64,000 nt of DNA from 'Nostoc azollae' 0708 (GCF_000196515.1 NC_014248.1:2473001-2537000); one strand, 5' to 3'; positions 1 through 9,045 are shown, counted from the stretch's first letter. A program made the numbers and translations. Notes: generated by a model from the letters alone, not told the origin.

Positions 1-2259
1 GCAGCAGATAGCAATATTAAACCTGAACAGGAAACAAAAAACAGTTATGAGCAGGAAATTACTGTTCTTCAGCACGAATTAACATCTACTAAAGACTATC
101 TGCAATCAATAATTGAGGAACAGCAAGCCAGTAATCAGGATTTGAGAGCAGCTAATGAAGAAATACTCTCCAGTAATGAGGAGTTGCACAGTACCAATGA
201 AGAATTGGAAACTGCTAAGGAAGAAATTCAGGCTACCAATGAAGAATTAAATAGTATTAACGACGAACTGCAACGGCGAAATATAGAAGCGACTCTGGTT
301 AGTAACGATTTACAAAATCTCTTTAGTAGTATTAATATTTCTATCCTGATGGTAGGGAGTGATTTAAAGATTCGCTGCTTTAATATAGCAGCAGAGATCA
401 TATTTAACTTAATTCCTACTGATAAGGGACGACCATTGAGTAATATTAAACACAAATTAAAAGTCCCCAATTTAGAAGCAAAGATTGTAGAAGTAATTAG
501 CACCTCGAACTTGAAAACGCAGGAGGTGCAAGATTTAGATGGTCATTGGTATGATCTACGCATCAGACCATATCGGACTATTGACAACAAAATTGATGGT
601 GCGGTGGTAATTTTGGTTGATATTGATGATATCAGACGTAATGCTAATATCCTCAAATCATTCCGTGAATATGCAGCGGCAATTGTGTCTACCGTGCGGG
701 AATCTTTGGTGGTGATGGATGTAGATTTAAAAGTGGTTACTGCTAATCAGTTTTTCTATGAAGCATTCCAGGTGGGAGCAAAAGAAACAGAAAATCGCCT
801 CATTTATGAAATCGGTGATGGACAGTGGAATATTCCCCAGTTGCGCTCGCTCTTGGAAGATACTATCCCCCAACAAGGCCAGTTTCAAGATGTAGAAATT
901 GAGCATGACTTTGAGCAAATCGGTCACAAAATTATGCGCCTCAATGGCCGAAAAATTACGCAAATAGGTGATACGCCAATGATTATCCTGGTAATTGAGG
1001 ATATCACCCAACGCAAGCAATTAGAAGCAGAACGGACTCAACTCCTAGCTCAAGAACAATCAGCCCGGACTGCGGCAGAAACAGCCAACTGTGCTAAGGA
1101 TGAGTTTTTATCTGTTCTTTCTCATGAGTTACGTAATCCGCTGAATTGTCTGCTAGGGTGGACGCAATTGCTACGAAAACAGCAGCTGGACGAAGCCAAG
1201 ACTAATCAGGCATTGGAAGCCATTGAGCGCAGTGCTAAGGCACAACATCAGCTGATTGGGGATTTATTGGATATCTCCCGTATTAGCGTTGGGCAGATGC
1301 GTCTGGAAGCACAGCCTGTTAAGCTTATTCCTGTGATTGAAGCGGCGATAGATGTGGTGCAATTGGCCGCAGATGCTAAAAACATTCAAATTCAATCGAG
1401 ACTCGATTCTGCTGGAAGAACCTTGGTTGGAGATCAAATTCGCTTACAACAGGTGATTTGGAATTTACTTTCCAACTCGATTAAATTTACTCCTGTGGGT
1501 GGAAGAATTGATATCACCTTAGATTACAGTCCTTTTCAAGGTGAAATTCAAGTTAGGGACACTGGGGTAGGTATCAGCGCAGACTTTCTGCCCTATATTT
1601 TTGACCGCTTCCGTCAGGCTGATCGTAGCCCAACCAGGTCAAATACTGGACTAGGATTGGGACTTTCGATTGTGCGACATTTGGTAGAACTCCACGGTGG
1701 TACAGTGGAAGTGACAAGTCCAGGTGAGGGTCAAGGTGCTACTTTTACTGTTAGACTACCTCTGCAAACTAATCTAGAAAAGATTTTAGAAACGAGTGCT
1801 ATAGCAAATCCTCAAAATCCAGTTATTTATCCGGCTTCTCCTGCTTCCAACTCCCCTGTCTCTTCCCCATCATTAGCTGGTGTGCGGGTGCTGATGGTCG
1901 ATGATGAAGCAGATATTCGTCAATTATTTCAAATCGTGCTGGAAGAGTATGGAATACAAGTAACAGAGGCAGGATCGGTAAAAGAAGCTTTATCAATACT
2001 CAAGGCTAATCCTCATGGATATGATGTGCTTCTATCTGATATTGGGCTACCGGAGGAAGATGGTTATGCGCTAATTCGTCAGGTCCGATCGCTCAGTGCC
2101 GAAGAAGGAGGGCAGATTCCTGCTGCTGCAATGACAGCCTATGCTGGAGATACAGACCAAACAGAGGCCTTGTCCGCAGGATTCCAAACTCATGTTGCTA
2201 AACCCATCGAACCCAATCGCTTAATTTCAGTGGTTGCAGCATTGGCTGGTCGGATTTAA
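1..2259 (+). CDS. PAS / histidine kinase / receiver hybrid sensor, 5' end outside window
   Basis: The reading frame is open from base 1, so the start lies upstream; about 752 codons are visible. In order: a long coiled coil rich in NEEL/TNEEL heptads (to about residue 95), two PAS-like segments, a HisKA dimerisation domain with the phospho-acceptor box SHELRNPL (near base 1120), an HATPase with N box (NLLSNSIKFTP), G1 (DTGVGIS) and G2 (GLGLGLSIV), and a C-terminal receiver with acidic pair DDE, phospho-acceptor Asp in LLSDIGLP and Lys in VAKPIEP. The coiled coil followed by PAS is typical of the large CheB-CheR-PAS-kinase hybrids of cyanobacteria, so CheB/CheR domains may precede it; that is inference. 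It would autophosphorylate on His and pass phosphate to its own receiver. The signal is unknown. Confidence 0.9.
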   Translation, partial: AADSNIKPEQETKNSYEQEITVLQHELTSTKDYLQSIIEEQQASNQDLRAANEEILSSNEELHSTNEELETAKEEIQATNEELNSINDELQRRNIEATLVSNDLQNLFSSINISILMVGSDLKIRCFNIAAEIIFNLIPTDKGRPLSNIKHKLKVPNLEAKIVEVISTSNLKTQEVQDLDGHWYDLRIRPYRTIDNKIDGAVVILVDIDDIRRNANILKSFREYAAAIVSTVRESLVVMDVDLKVVTANQFFYEAFQVGAKETENRLIYEIGDGQWNIPQLRSLLEDTIPQQGQFQDVEIEHDFEQIGHKIMRLNGRKITQIGDTPMIILVIEDITQRKQLEAERTQLLAQEQSARTAAETANCAKDEFLSVLSHELRNPLNCLLGWTQLLRKQQLDEAKTNQALEAIERSAKAQHQLIGDLLDISRISVGQMRLEAQPVKLIPVIEAAIDVVQLAADAKNIQIQSRLDSAGRTLVGDQIRLQQVIWNLLSNSIKFTPVGGRIDITLDYSPFQGEIQVRDTGVGISADFLPYIFDRFRQADRSPTRSNTGLGLGLSIVRHLVELHGGTVEVTSPGEGQGATFTVRLPLQTNLEKILETSAIANPQNPVIYPASPASNSPVSSPSLAGVRVLMVDDEADIRQLFQIVLEEYGIQVTEAGSVKEALSILKANPHGYDVLLSDIGLPEEDGYALIRQVRSLSAEEGGQIPAAAMTAYAGDTDQTEALSAGFQTHVAKPIEPNRLISVVAALAGRI

Positions 2260-2335
2260 GGGTGTCCAAAAGTTGGCAAAACAGTGTAAAGTAGCTGGAA
2301 ACTTAATTCACTCCTCTATTTCACACATCCATACT

Positions 2336-2575
2336 ATGGATAGAAAAACGAAACGCTTGTTGCTTCTTGTTGTTTCCTGTTCTGTATCTGGTGTCATTTT
2401 AGGCGGAACTTCTGGATGGGCAGAAAGCAGAATGTGCTTAAATGCTGATACAGTCACCAGCGAATGTCTGACCCAAAACCAGGTAGAGAGAACTATTCAA
2501 GGCATGAGTACAGGATTATTAGCCGGTGCTGGAGCCGCTTTGAGTGCAGCCTGGAACTTAAGACACAACGAATAA
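2336..2575 (+). CDS. Small secreted or membrane-anchored hypothetical protein (79 aa)
   Basis: I chose the ATG at 2336, because the frame upstream overlaps the kinase gene and looks non-coding there. The product begins MDRKTKRLLLLVV and continues with a hydrophobic stretch ending in an Ala-Glu site (GWAES), which is a plausible Sec signal peptide of about 25 residues. The mature part has two cysteines (MCLNA, SECLT) that could form a disulfide, then a Gly/Ala-rich hydrophobic segment (GLLAGAGAALSAAW). No family recognised. It starts 77 bp after the kinase on the same strand and could be co-transcribed. No strong ribosome binding site is visible. Confidence 0.5.
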   Translation: MDRKTKRLLLLVVSCSVSGVILGGTSGWAESRMCLNADTVTSECLTQNQVERTIQGMSTGLLAGAGAALSAAWNLRHNE

Positions 2576-2641
2576 AATAGGGAACAGCAAACAGTAAACA
2601 ACCTGATAAAAGATGACTGATAACTAAATAACTGATAACTA

Positions 2642-3352
2642 TTAAAAGCGATAATTGTGATCGCCTATCCACATACTCGTCGGCACAGCATTACCTTGAG
2701 GATCTACTTTAACTTTGACCACTATTGGTGATCTCCGTCCATCTCTGTTTTGCTGTGTTTGCAACAGATCATTATTAATCTGCTGTCTTTGTTCTTCAGA
2801 AATGAAATAGTTTTCCAAACCGTAGTTAATCAACCCATCTTGATAACTCCCTTTTAAAGCCACCTGGTTATTGGGTAAATACATGGGTCGATTACTACTT
2901 ATACGCACTGGTCTCCAAGCTGTAGGAACACTACGATTAAAATATTGTTGTTCTTGCAAAATCAAATACAAGATACTTCCTTGATTTATTTGTCCATTTC
3001 TCAGAGAATTTCGTCTTACCCAATCTCTCCAACCAGGTAATCTTCTCAAAGTCTCATTGCGGGAAATACTATAATTAAGCGACAAAGAAGAACCCTGCAA
3101 AAAATTATTAGAATATGCAGGTATAGTTTGCAAAATGACAGATTTACCAGTCACTTCCGTATACATCGCTTGGGTTGGAACTGCCAAAATTAATCCAATC
3201 TGTACCATCAAAGGAGCAATTAATCGCCAAATCGGTAACGGCTGATTAGCTTTCTGTTCAGTAGCTATTAAGTAATCCCGAAAAGTCAATTTTTCAGAAA
3301 ACTCCTTCTCTGGAGTTAAGGTTTTTTCAGGTTCAGGCGAGTTATTTGTCAT
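2642..3352 (-). CDS. GDYXXLXY-domain membrane-anchored protein
   Basis: 236 aa. A cytoplasmic, charged N-terminus (about 40 aa) is followed by one membrane segment (LIAPLMVQIGLILAVPTQ) and an external domain. The segment GSILYLILQ, then GLINYGLENYFISEEQ near the C-terminus, match the pattern of the GDYXXLXY family (membrane-anchored, function unknown), in which GLE-YF-E is also conserved. The first motif is degenerate here (GS in place of GD). It lies downstream of, and on the same strand as, the DUF2157 gene; the two families are commonly neighbours and probably act together in the membrane. A 331-bp gap containing a MITE-like repeat now separates them. Confidence 0.75.
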   Translation of the reverse strand: MTNNSPEPEKTLTPEKEFSEKLTFRDYLIATEQKANQPLPIWRLIAPLMVQIGLILAVPTQAMYTEVTGKSVILQTIPAYSNNFLQGSSLSLNYSISRNETLRRLPGWRDWVRRNSLRNGQINQGSILYLILQEQQYFNRSVPTAWRPVRISSNRPMYLPNNQVALKGSYQDGLINYGLENYFISEEQRQQINNDLLQTQQNRDGRRSPIVVKVKVDPQGNAVPTSMWIGDHNYRF

Positions 3353-3383
3353 AATAAATAATTGGTGAATCTTCAGTTAACAG

Positions 3384-3418
3384 CAGCTATCAGTTATCAG
3401 TTATCAGTTGTCAGTTAT
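3384..3418. repeat. Heptanucleotide tandem repeat (CAGTTAT)5
   Basis: Five tandem 7-bp units, two of them with one substitution (CAGCTAT, CAGTTGT). Short tandemly repeated heptamers of this kind are characteristic of heterocystous cyanobacterial intergenic DNA. Confidence 0.85.
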
Positions 3419-3434
3419 CAATGACTAGTGACTA

Positions 3435-3611
3435 AGAGGATGTTTTAAAACGAGAGGATACGTGGGTATAATTTGTCATTCTTCCCTCCACTGCGTTCCG
3501 GTCAGAATCTCGATTTTTCATCAAGTTATAAGATACATGATTTCACTATCGCTACATACCCTGCGAGAAGCAAGCTACAGTATCAAACTTTAGATTTTTA
3601 AAATATCCTCT
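3435..3611. repeat. MITE-like element with 16-bp terminal inverted repeats
   Basis: The left end AGAGGATGTTTTAAAA and the right end (reverse complement AGAGGATATTTTAAAA) agree at 15 of 16 positions and enclose 177 bp without an ORF. A second element with related ends lies at 51465-51593. This accounts for most of the 331-bp gap between the GDYXXLXY and DUF2157 genes. Mobility by a transposase acting in trans is inferred from structure only; no clear target duplication is visible. Confidence 0.6.
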
Positions 3612-3683
3612 CATGACCAATGACTAATAAGATTTTCAACGCAGAGATTTAATATATCTGTTAATTCTAATTACATAACTTCC

Positions 3684-5120
3684 CTACTGTTTCCTCACCG
3701 AACTCCGTTCATGGAAGCGACGTTCAAACCAAAGACCCGCAGAAATCAGACCAGAACCGCACAATACAAACACTAGTGATCTAAACAATAAATCTGTATC
3801 GTACTCTAACACGCGGCTGATAATTTGCAGGATGAGTAATAGCATACCACACCAAAAAGAGAGTCTGTTACTTAACTTCAATCCTTCTTGCATCAATCCC
3901 CAAGCTAAAGTTGTCAACAGGACATTGAAAACAAAAATACCCAGTTCAGTAATGCGACCGATAGCTTGATGCCAAAAAGGTATGATAACAATAAAACTCA
4001 GAAAGATGGTAATGACGGTGATGGTAAAAAATACTTCTCTGCGCGTTGCATTACCTCGATGACGAAATAGAAATAACCATTGCAAAACTGCCAAACCGTT
4101 GATAATTCCCAAATCAATTATCGGCAGAGATTGAAATACATTCGAGAAATTGTTTGGTGAACTACCATAACCATAACTGAAAGATTGCCACTGCCAACGG
4201 AAAGATAACATATAAAATACTACACCAAAACATCCCAACGCTAAATTACGGGCTATGGGTTGAAACAACCTATAATTAATGGTGGGGAACAGCAAATCAT
4301 CATAACTCCAGAATAATGCCCCTGGAAGTGCTAATGCAAAAGACGCTACCCAAGGTACTACATCAGAAAAAGTTAGCAATGGTAAGGGGTTGAGATTGTA
4401 TTGCAAGGAAAGAGTAAAAGCAACCGCACCTAATACAAATATCACCCGTGAACGACAAATATAGGCTAAAGGTACAAACAGCAACCATGAAATTAAGGAC
4501 ATATGCCGCACTGCTAAACGCGCCCAATTCAAATCAATCGGAGAAGACCAAAACTCTCTTAATCCTATCCAATAGCCGATTTGTACAAGAACAATAGCCA
4601 AAACCCCCAAAAAATTGAGGGATAGACTATAAGCCATCACTAAAACACCAAAACCCCAGGCCAAAAACAACTCAGAAGCTGAACCGCTAATATTGAATAT
4701 TTGCGCCATCAACATTAAAGTTGCCCCTAAAATAAAGGCGCTGAGAATTAGTAATCCTTCTCCTAGTAGGCGTTTACTACGTTGTTGTTTTTTATCTTCA
4801 CCTTTAGCAAGTGTAGGTTCTCTCCAAGTCAAAAAACCAGTGATAGCAGTAGACAAAAACAAACTTATTAACAAGATAAACTTGACTTCTCTTGACCATG
4901 TTTGCCAATTTGCTGCTACAAAGATAATTACACCTAGAACTAAAAGCAAGCCACCTACAGCAATGGCTATTAGCCCAGAACTTTCCTTTGCAGCTGCTTC
5001 TATTTTGTTAAATTGATAACGGTCTGCAATCTGCTGGTATTGGGAAGGACTAATAAGTCCTTCATCCCGCCAACGTTGTGCTTCTTGGCGTAATTCCTGC
5101 GGAAAATTATTTAAGTTCAT
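3684..5120 (-). CDS. DUF2157 polytopic membrane protein
   Basis: 478 aa from the ATG at 5120 (MNLNNFPQEL), chosen because GGAG lies just upstream (GGAGAGGTCATG). A longer in-frame start at 5159 would add 13 residues. The N-terminal soluble part (LRQEAQRWRDEGLISPSQY, then residues to about 40) matches the DUF2157 signature, followed by about a dozen hydrophobic segments. Function unknown. It is upstream of the GDYXXLXY gene in the same direction, a common pairing that suggests one membrane complex. Confidence 0.8.
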   Translation of the reverse strand: MNLNNFPQELRQEAQRWRDEGLISPSQYQQIADRYQFNKIEAAAKESSGLIAIAVGGLLLVLGVIIFVAANWQTWSREVKFILLISLFLSTAITGFLTWREPTLAKGEDKKQQRSKRLLGEGLLILSAFILGATLMLMAQIFNISGSASELFLAWGFGVLVMAYSLSLNFLGVLAIVLVQIGYWIGLREFWSSPIDLNWARLAVRHMSLISWLLFVPLAYICRSRVIFVLGAVAFTLSLQYNLNPLPLLTFSDVVPWVASFALALPGALFWSYDDLLFPTINYRLFQPIARNLALGCFGVVFYMLSFRWQWQSFSYGYGSSPNNFSNVFQSLPIIDLGIINGLAVLQWLFLFRHRGNATRREVFFTITVITIFLSFIVIIPFWHQAIGRITELGIFVFNVLLTTLAWGLMQEGLKLSNRLSFWCGMLLLILQIISRVLEYDTDLLFRSLVFVLCGSGLISAGLWFERRFHERSSVRKQ

Positions 5121-5159
5121 GACCTCTCCGGTGCAATGGGTTAATTTAACAAGTGCCAA

Positions 5160-5332
5160 AACACGGTTAGCTTCTAGCCATAGGCCGGAAGCCGTGCCGG
5201 ACGCGCTTTAAAAACGCAATCTCAATGGTGGTCATTATATTTTTAGTATGCAGCCAAATACCTTGATTGCATTGTTCTGGTGTAACAGTTTCAACAGTGT
5301 TCTAATTAGCTAAAATTACCGAATTTTGAAAT
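5160..5332. other. Short divergent intergenic region
   Basis: About 170 bp between divergent genes, with no ORF. It should carry promoters for the DUF2157 gene (leftward) and the methyltransferase (rightward), but no convincing -10/-35 pair stands out by eye. Confidence 0.4.
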
Positions 5333-6298
5333 ATGGAAAAGCCTTCAAAGTTATTACTTAAAGTTTCCCGTAGTTTATTTGAACATGCCGATGAACAAGG
5401 AGGCTTCATTGAAGCTTTAGTTAATCCTAAACCTTTTTCGCCTTGTATTTTGTGGTGTCTAGAAAAACCAGACATTATGCCATTTGCAGTAGAAATACCA
5501 ACACCTTGGCAACCCAAATTTGTAGACCGTTTACATATTGGAGAAAAACCAGGTAAACATCCCTTGCATCAACAAGGACATTTTTATTGTTTGGATTTTT
5601 CATCTGTATTTGCTGCTTCTATTTTATTAACTATCAATCAACCAGTACCTTTATTATTTGATATGTGTGCCGCACCAGGGGGTAAAAGTATTTTTGCTTG
5701 GAAAGCATTAAAACCTGATTTACTGATCAGTAATGAAGTCATCGCCAAGCGGTTAGGAATGCTAATTTCCAATTTGAAACGTTGCCAAATTCAACCTACT
5801 GGTGTAGTAAATCGGGACTCTAGTATTTTTGCACAAATGTTATTACAAACTAGCAACTTAGTGGTAGTTGATGCACCTTGTACTGGTCAATCTTTATTAG
5901 CTAAAGGTGAAAAAGCACCGGGATGTTTTCATCATACTTCAATTAATAAAAGTGCGAATCGTCAAAAACGCATTATTGCTAACTCAACGCAATTAGTTGC
6001 ACCACAAGGTTATTTAGCTTATATGACTTGTACTTATTCTCCAGAAGAAAATGAGCAGGTATGTGAATGGTTATTAGAGAAATTTCCCCAATTTCAAGCT
6101 GTGGAAGTTAGCCATTTATTAAGTTATCAATCGCATTTAACTACCATTCCTTGTTATCGGATGTTTCCACAAGATGGTTTAGGTGCTGGTGCGTTTACTG
6201 TTTTGTTTAAAAATATGGCTGAAGGGGAGAGTAAGAAGGTGAGTTTAGAAACTATAACTTCTATGTGTAAATACTATAGGTTCACAAAAACTGTATAA
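5333..6298 (+). CDS. RsmB/NOP2/Sun-type SAM-dependent RNA cytosine-5 methyltransferase
   Basis: 321 aa. SAM-binding motif I is DMCAAPGGKS (about residue 113). The catalytic motif is VVDAPCTGQS with the PC cysteine. The second, release cysteine lies in YMTCTYSPEENE. These two cysteines define RNA m5C methyltransferases of the RsmB/YebU/Sun family. The protein is shorter than E. coli RsmB because it lacks the NusB-like N-terminal domain, so the substrate (rRNA or tRNA) cannot be assigned. The segment KAPGCFHHTSINKSANRQKRI includes the usual NKS-RQ helix. It stands alone on this strand, convergent with cas6. Confidence 0.9.
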   Translation: MEKPSKLLLKVSRSLFEHADEQGGFIEALVNPKPFSPCILWCLEKPDIMPFAVEIPTPWQPKFVDRLHIGEKPGKHPLHQQGHFYCLDFSSVFAASILLTINQPVPLLFDMCAAPGGKSIFAWKALKPDLLISNEVIAKRLGMLISNLKRCQIQPTGVVNRDSSIFAQMLLQTSNLVVVDAPCTGQSLLAKGEKAPGCFHHTSINKSANRQKRIIANSTQLVAPQGYLAYMTCTYSPEENEQVCEWLLEKFPQFQAVEVSHLLSYQSHLTTIPCYRMFPQDGLGAGAFTVLFKNMAEGESKKVSLETITSMCKYYRFTKTV

Positions 6299-6393
6299 AG
6301 TATCAACTTGTCTGCAAAGTACAAAAAATAATGGTGGCTTATGCTGCGCTAACCCACACTAAAATTTGTGGTAATTTGTTTTTTTGTGTTCCC

Positions 6394-7539
6394 TTATGAC
6401 TTTGACATGGGATCTTTAAGCGCCCGACGAGCTAATTTGACATAAGTTTTAACGGTGATATAAGGCATCTCTAAATCTTGCGCTATGACCTGCAACGATT
6501 CCCCCATTTCTCGCCGTGCTAAAATCGTAGCCCAGGTCGAAGCAATTTTGTCAGTACGTTCTCCCCCTGTACGTTTGCGTTGTGCTGTGAATATTGCTGT
6601 TAATTCATCAATGCGTTCTCCCAGCAGGTTTGTTAATACCCTAGAAGGTGTTGTTTGTTCTGGTTCTACCCAGTAGAAGCGAGTTTGTCCTAGTCCAAAG
6701 GTGGTTTTATGACCTGTTCCGCAGTAGGGAGCCAGTTGGACTAAAGCATAAAATAATTGGGTAAATTCAGTGTTAGCTAAAGCTGGTTTACTCAAACCAC
6801 AGGACATTACCCCGGTGAATCCAGTTACTGAACCCCTTTTACCTGCTGCTACTTTCACTGACTCTAAGCGGTGCTGGTGGATGATGACATTTTCATCTAT
6901 CCATTCTAGAAAGGCGTCTTGTTCTACAGGCGTTCCTGAAAAGTCATTCCAGCGTCGGAGGTAGCTGTGGAAAAGATTTATGGGAACTGGAAGGGGTAAA
7001 TGATGACCTTTGCGACGAAAGCTAGTAGGGGAGACAAAGTTAAAACTGATATCAGAATATTTACTTATAAGTGAGTTTAGCAGTTGAGTGTAGGTAGTAG
7101 CTGGATGGGCAATATGCACCTGTTTGATTTGCAATGGTGCGTCTCTTAATTCTAGAGTCAGTGGTAATTGGGTTAACCATTGACTCAAGAACTGAACTAC
7201 TGGTTGGGAAATGGCGTTAACGTGCCAGCGGTATGTTTGGTTTGCTTGTATTTGCAGTTGTTTCCCACTGGGAAGTAATTGACCTTCGAGGGCGGAAATG
7301 TTGAAGGGTTTTTCTGATTCACTATCATGGAGATAGGCCGAAAGCTTGGGATTTAATTGGCGTACTTGGTCGAGAAACCAAGCGTGAAGTCCAATGGTGT
7401 ATTGGGAGTAAAGGGAAGTTGTGCTGGTTGCTTCTAGGTCAAAGACTAAACCAACTAATTCCGTATCATCTGCCCAGGATAGAGGGGTGTTTGCTTGGTT
7501 TTGGGTTTTGCGCCTGGTGGATGTAGCGGTTCTTGGCAT
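6394..7539 (-). CDS. cas6: CRISPR pre-crRNA endoribonuclease Cas6
   Basis: 381 aa. The N-terminal pattern (LHAWFLDQV ... LSAYLHDSESEKPFNIS) and the C-terminal glycine-rich loop (CGTGHKTTFGLGQTRFYW, about residues 275-292) are Cas6 hallmarks; a second Gly-rich segment is GFTGVMSCGL. The His in LHAWFL is a candidate catalytic residue. After the glycine-rich loop there are about 85 extra residues (ERIDELTAIFTAQRKRTGGE, ending in SLQVIAQDLEMPYITVKTYV) that read like a helix-turn-helix. It is transcribed away from the residual array at 7.6-7.95 kb and from the type III genes, and would cut precursor crRNA within the repeats. Confidence 0.92.
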   Translation of the reverse strand: MPRTATSTRRKTQNQANTPLSWADDTELVGLVFDLEATSTTSLYSQYTIGLHAWFLDQVRQLNPKLSAYLHDSESEKPFNISALEGQLLPSGKQLQIQANQTYRWHVNAISQPVVQFLSQWLTQLPLTLELRDAPLQIKQVHIAHPATTYTQLLNSLISKYSDISFNFVSPTSFRRKGHHLPLPVPINLFHSYLRRWNDFSGTPVEQDAFLEWIDENVIIHQHRLESVKVAAGKRGSVTGFTGVMSCGLSKPALANTEFTQLFYALVQLAPYCGTGHKTTFGLGQTRFYWVEPEQTTPSRVLTNLLGERIDELTAIFTAQRKRTGGERTDKIASTWATILARREMGESLQVIAQDLEMPYITVKTYVKLARRALKDPMSKS

Positions 7540-7578
7540 TGTGGGATGCTACATAAATGATGTTGAATATTTTACTCG

Positions 7579-7615
7579 ATTTCCGTCCCCTGACGGGGAT
7601 TAGTGATTATGTTCA
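7579..7615. CRISPR. Eroded CRISPR repeat (27/37 match to the consensus)
   Basis: Aligning the 37-nt repeat at 7917 to this stretch gives about 27 matches, including the core CCCCTGACGGGGATTA, but the 3' end (…GATTATGTTCA) no longer matches GATTGAGAAAC. It sits 40 bp upstream of the cas6 start and is a relic of the array. Confidence 0.6.
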
Positions 7616-7845
7616 GTGAGCTTCGATGTCTCTTGCAGGGTATGTCAGATGTCCAATATCTGTTCATAACTAACCAATTTACAGCAGGAGTCAGGAGTCA
7701 GGGGTAAAACTCTCTTACTGTCTAGGTTTCAATTTAGATTCTCTACCTCATTGATCTGCAATCTGCTGTATAGGTCTGATGCACCTTACTAATATGCCAG
7801 TATGCCAGTTCCGTCAGTCCTTTTTATATTGAAAGATATTATCTA

Positions 7846-7953
7846 ACTTTTATCCCCTTGCAGGGATTATTGGTTGAGAAACATCCTCCATGGTCATAAG
7901 CTATCATCTCGATATGGTTTCAGTCCCCTTACGGGGATTATTGATTGAGAAAC
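7846..7953 (+). CRISPR. Residual CRISPR array: two repeats and one 34-nt spacer
   Basis: The best repeat (7917-7953, 37 nt) begins GTTTCAGTCCCC, has the palindromic core CCCC-TTAC-GGGG and ends GATTGAGAAAC. A second copy (7846-7882) has 8 mismatches, mostly in its 5' seven bases, with an intact 3' part. They flank one 34-nt spacer (7883-7916). The 3' end TGAGAAAC would give the 8-nt crRNA 5' handle if the array is read rightward. No further repeats follow 7953. Between the relic at 7579 and 7846 there are about 230 bp with no clear repeats, so internal units were lost or have decayed. No cas1/cas2 is present in the window. Confidence 0.85.
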
Positions 7954-8699
7954 CCCACCATCTAAAACCGAGTCTACGAACACACTCTAGACAGGATTTT
8001 GGGAGACCTCTCAAAAACCTCATTTCAAGCTATGACTTACGCCACGCTACCCTATCGGGTCATCTGCCAACTTAAACTAATAAAACGTTGAAACTATTCA
8101 ATTATCATCTAGGTTATGGCGATTTGGCAGATCCATGGGGTTTTTCACCCCGCTCTAGGTCTACCAAAAATCATGCTTTTATTAGCGTAAAATTTGGTAC
8201 GTTACCTGTCAAGAGCAATTAGGTTCAAAATAATCGAGCAACAATTTTGTATAGTTGGTAACTGAAGCGGAATTGATGGGTATAAGGATGGGTAATATAG
8301 ACTAAAGCTGATGTTAACTCCTAGTTAATTCCATTTGAAGTAAGCATTCAGCTAATGCCTAACAGCAGGCTACGCGAACAGCCATCAGCAGTCCGGTATT
8401 TCAGGCTAAGGCCAAAAATACCTATTTGATAATTAACCCATTCCTCAAACATTCTGACTCGTAACTCGTGACTCCTGAATTCTGTTATTAATTTTTCTGG
8501 AACTCAACCTTCTTTCCCATCTCTCACTCCTCTATTCTCTTTGCTACGCAACGCTACCAAACACAGTAAGCGCAGCTATAACCGCAGGGCTTTACGAGAC
8601 ACTACGCGAACACTGTCACTTTCTTCCAGAATAGAATATCTTGGAATAGGCTGCTTCCAGTGCCATGTATGATGTAGTCATTGGTTGGAGATAAAAGCC
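7954..8699. other. Intergenic region with dispersed repeats, upstream of the type III operon
   Basis: No credible ORF. It contains a GGGG-TTTTTCA-CCCC hairpin near 8138-8152, the dispersed repeat at 8341-8482, and stretches with the GCTACGC / GCGAACA motifs common in Nostocales intergenic repeats (8540-8620). The type III operon promoter should lie in the last 200 bp, but I cannot define it. Confidence 0.5.
8341..8482. repeat. Dispersed repeat, inverted partner at 40498-40632
   Basis: This stretch, from GCATTCAGCTAATGCCTAAC through the GGCTACGCGAACAGCCAT core to GACTCCTGAATT, matches the reverse complement of 40498-40632 with scattered substitutions. It is non-coding and palindrome-rich. Confidence 0.8.
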
Positions 8700-8989
8700 G
8701 TGACTACTTACACAATCGAGTTTAAAGAAGGAATTTTACGGATTAATTTTGGCGAACCTACCCAAAATGACCAAATTGTTCAGGATACTACCCCACGTTT
8801 GGAAGAAATGGTGCAGTCGGGAGAATTCGCTGGGGGACAATTCTTGAGGATTAATGGGCCTATATCTATCCCTGTAGCTTTTGTGTCGGCACATAAATTA
8901 GCACATATTCACGGAGAGATCAGTTCTTTTAACAAGTGGGTAAATATGTGATTTCTATCACACACAACCTTGCTTATAAACTGAGATAA
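8700..8989 (+). pseudogene. csx3: Stand-alone csx3 (Crn3 ring-nuclease family), frameshifted near its 3' end
   Basis: I chose the GTG at 8700: GGAG lies 9 nt upstream and the product (VTTYTIEFKEG...) aligns from there with the start of the next gene (MATYHLNLESD). The frame runs through the Csx3 core (RINFGEP, RINGPISIPVAFVSAHKLAH) but ends early at 8951. Moving frame by one base near 8937 gives KYVISITHNLAYKLR and a stop at 8989, matching the family C-terminus (compare TFIIEVSQTPAYKIGELI in the neighbour). A 1-bp deletion therefore replaced about 15 terminal residues. Csx3/Crn3 proteins cleave cyclic tetra-adenylate. Whether the 83-aa truncated form still folds is unknown. Confidence 0.75.
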
Positions 8990-9045
8990 TTAATTGATTG
9001 ATATTTGATTGATCAAACAGATAGTTACAGCTCCTAATAAGTTCT

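Noticed and set aside
2234-2335. Upstream extension of the small secreted protein
   Set aside because: It overlaps the kinase end in another frame and would hide the signal peptide behind 34 residues.
7725-7765. GTTTCAATTTAGATTC as another CRISPR repeat copy
   Set aside because: Only the first six bases agree; the CCCC/GGGG core is absent, so it is not counted.
7421-8075. Short frames at 7421-7603 and 7890-8075
   Set aside because: They overlap cas6 or the CRISPR repeat and have no ribosome binding site or recognisable sequence.
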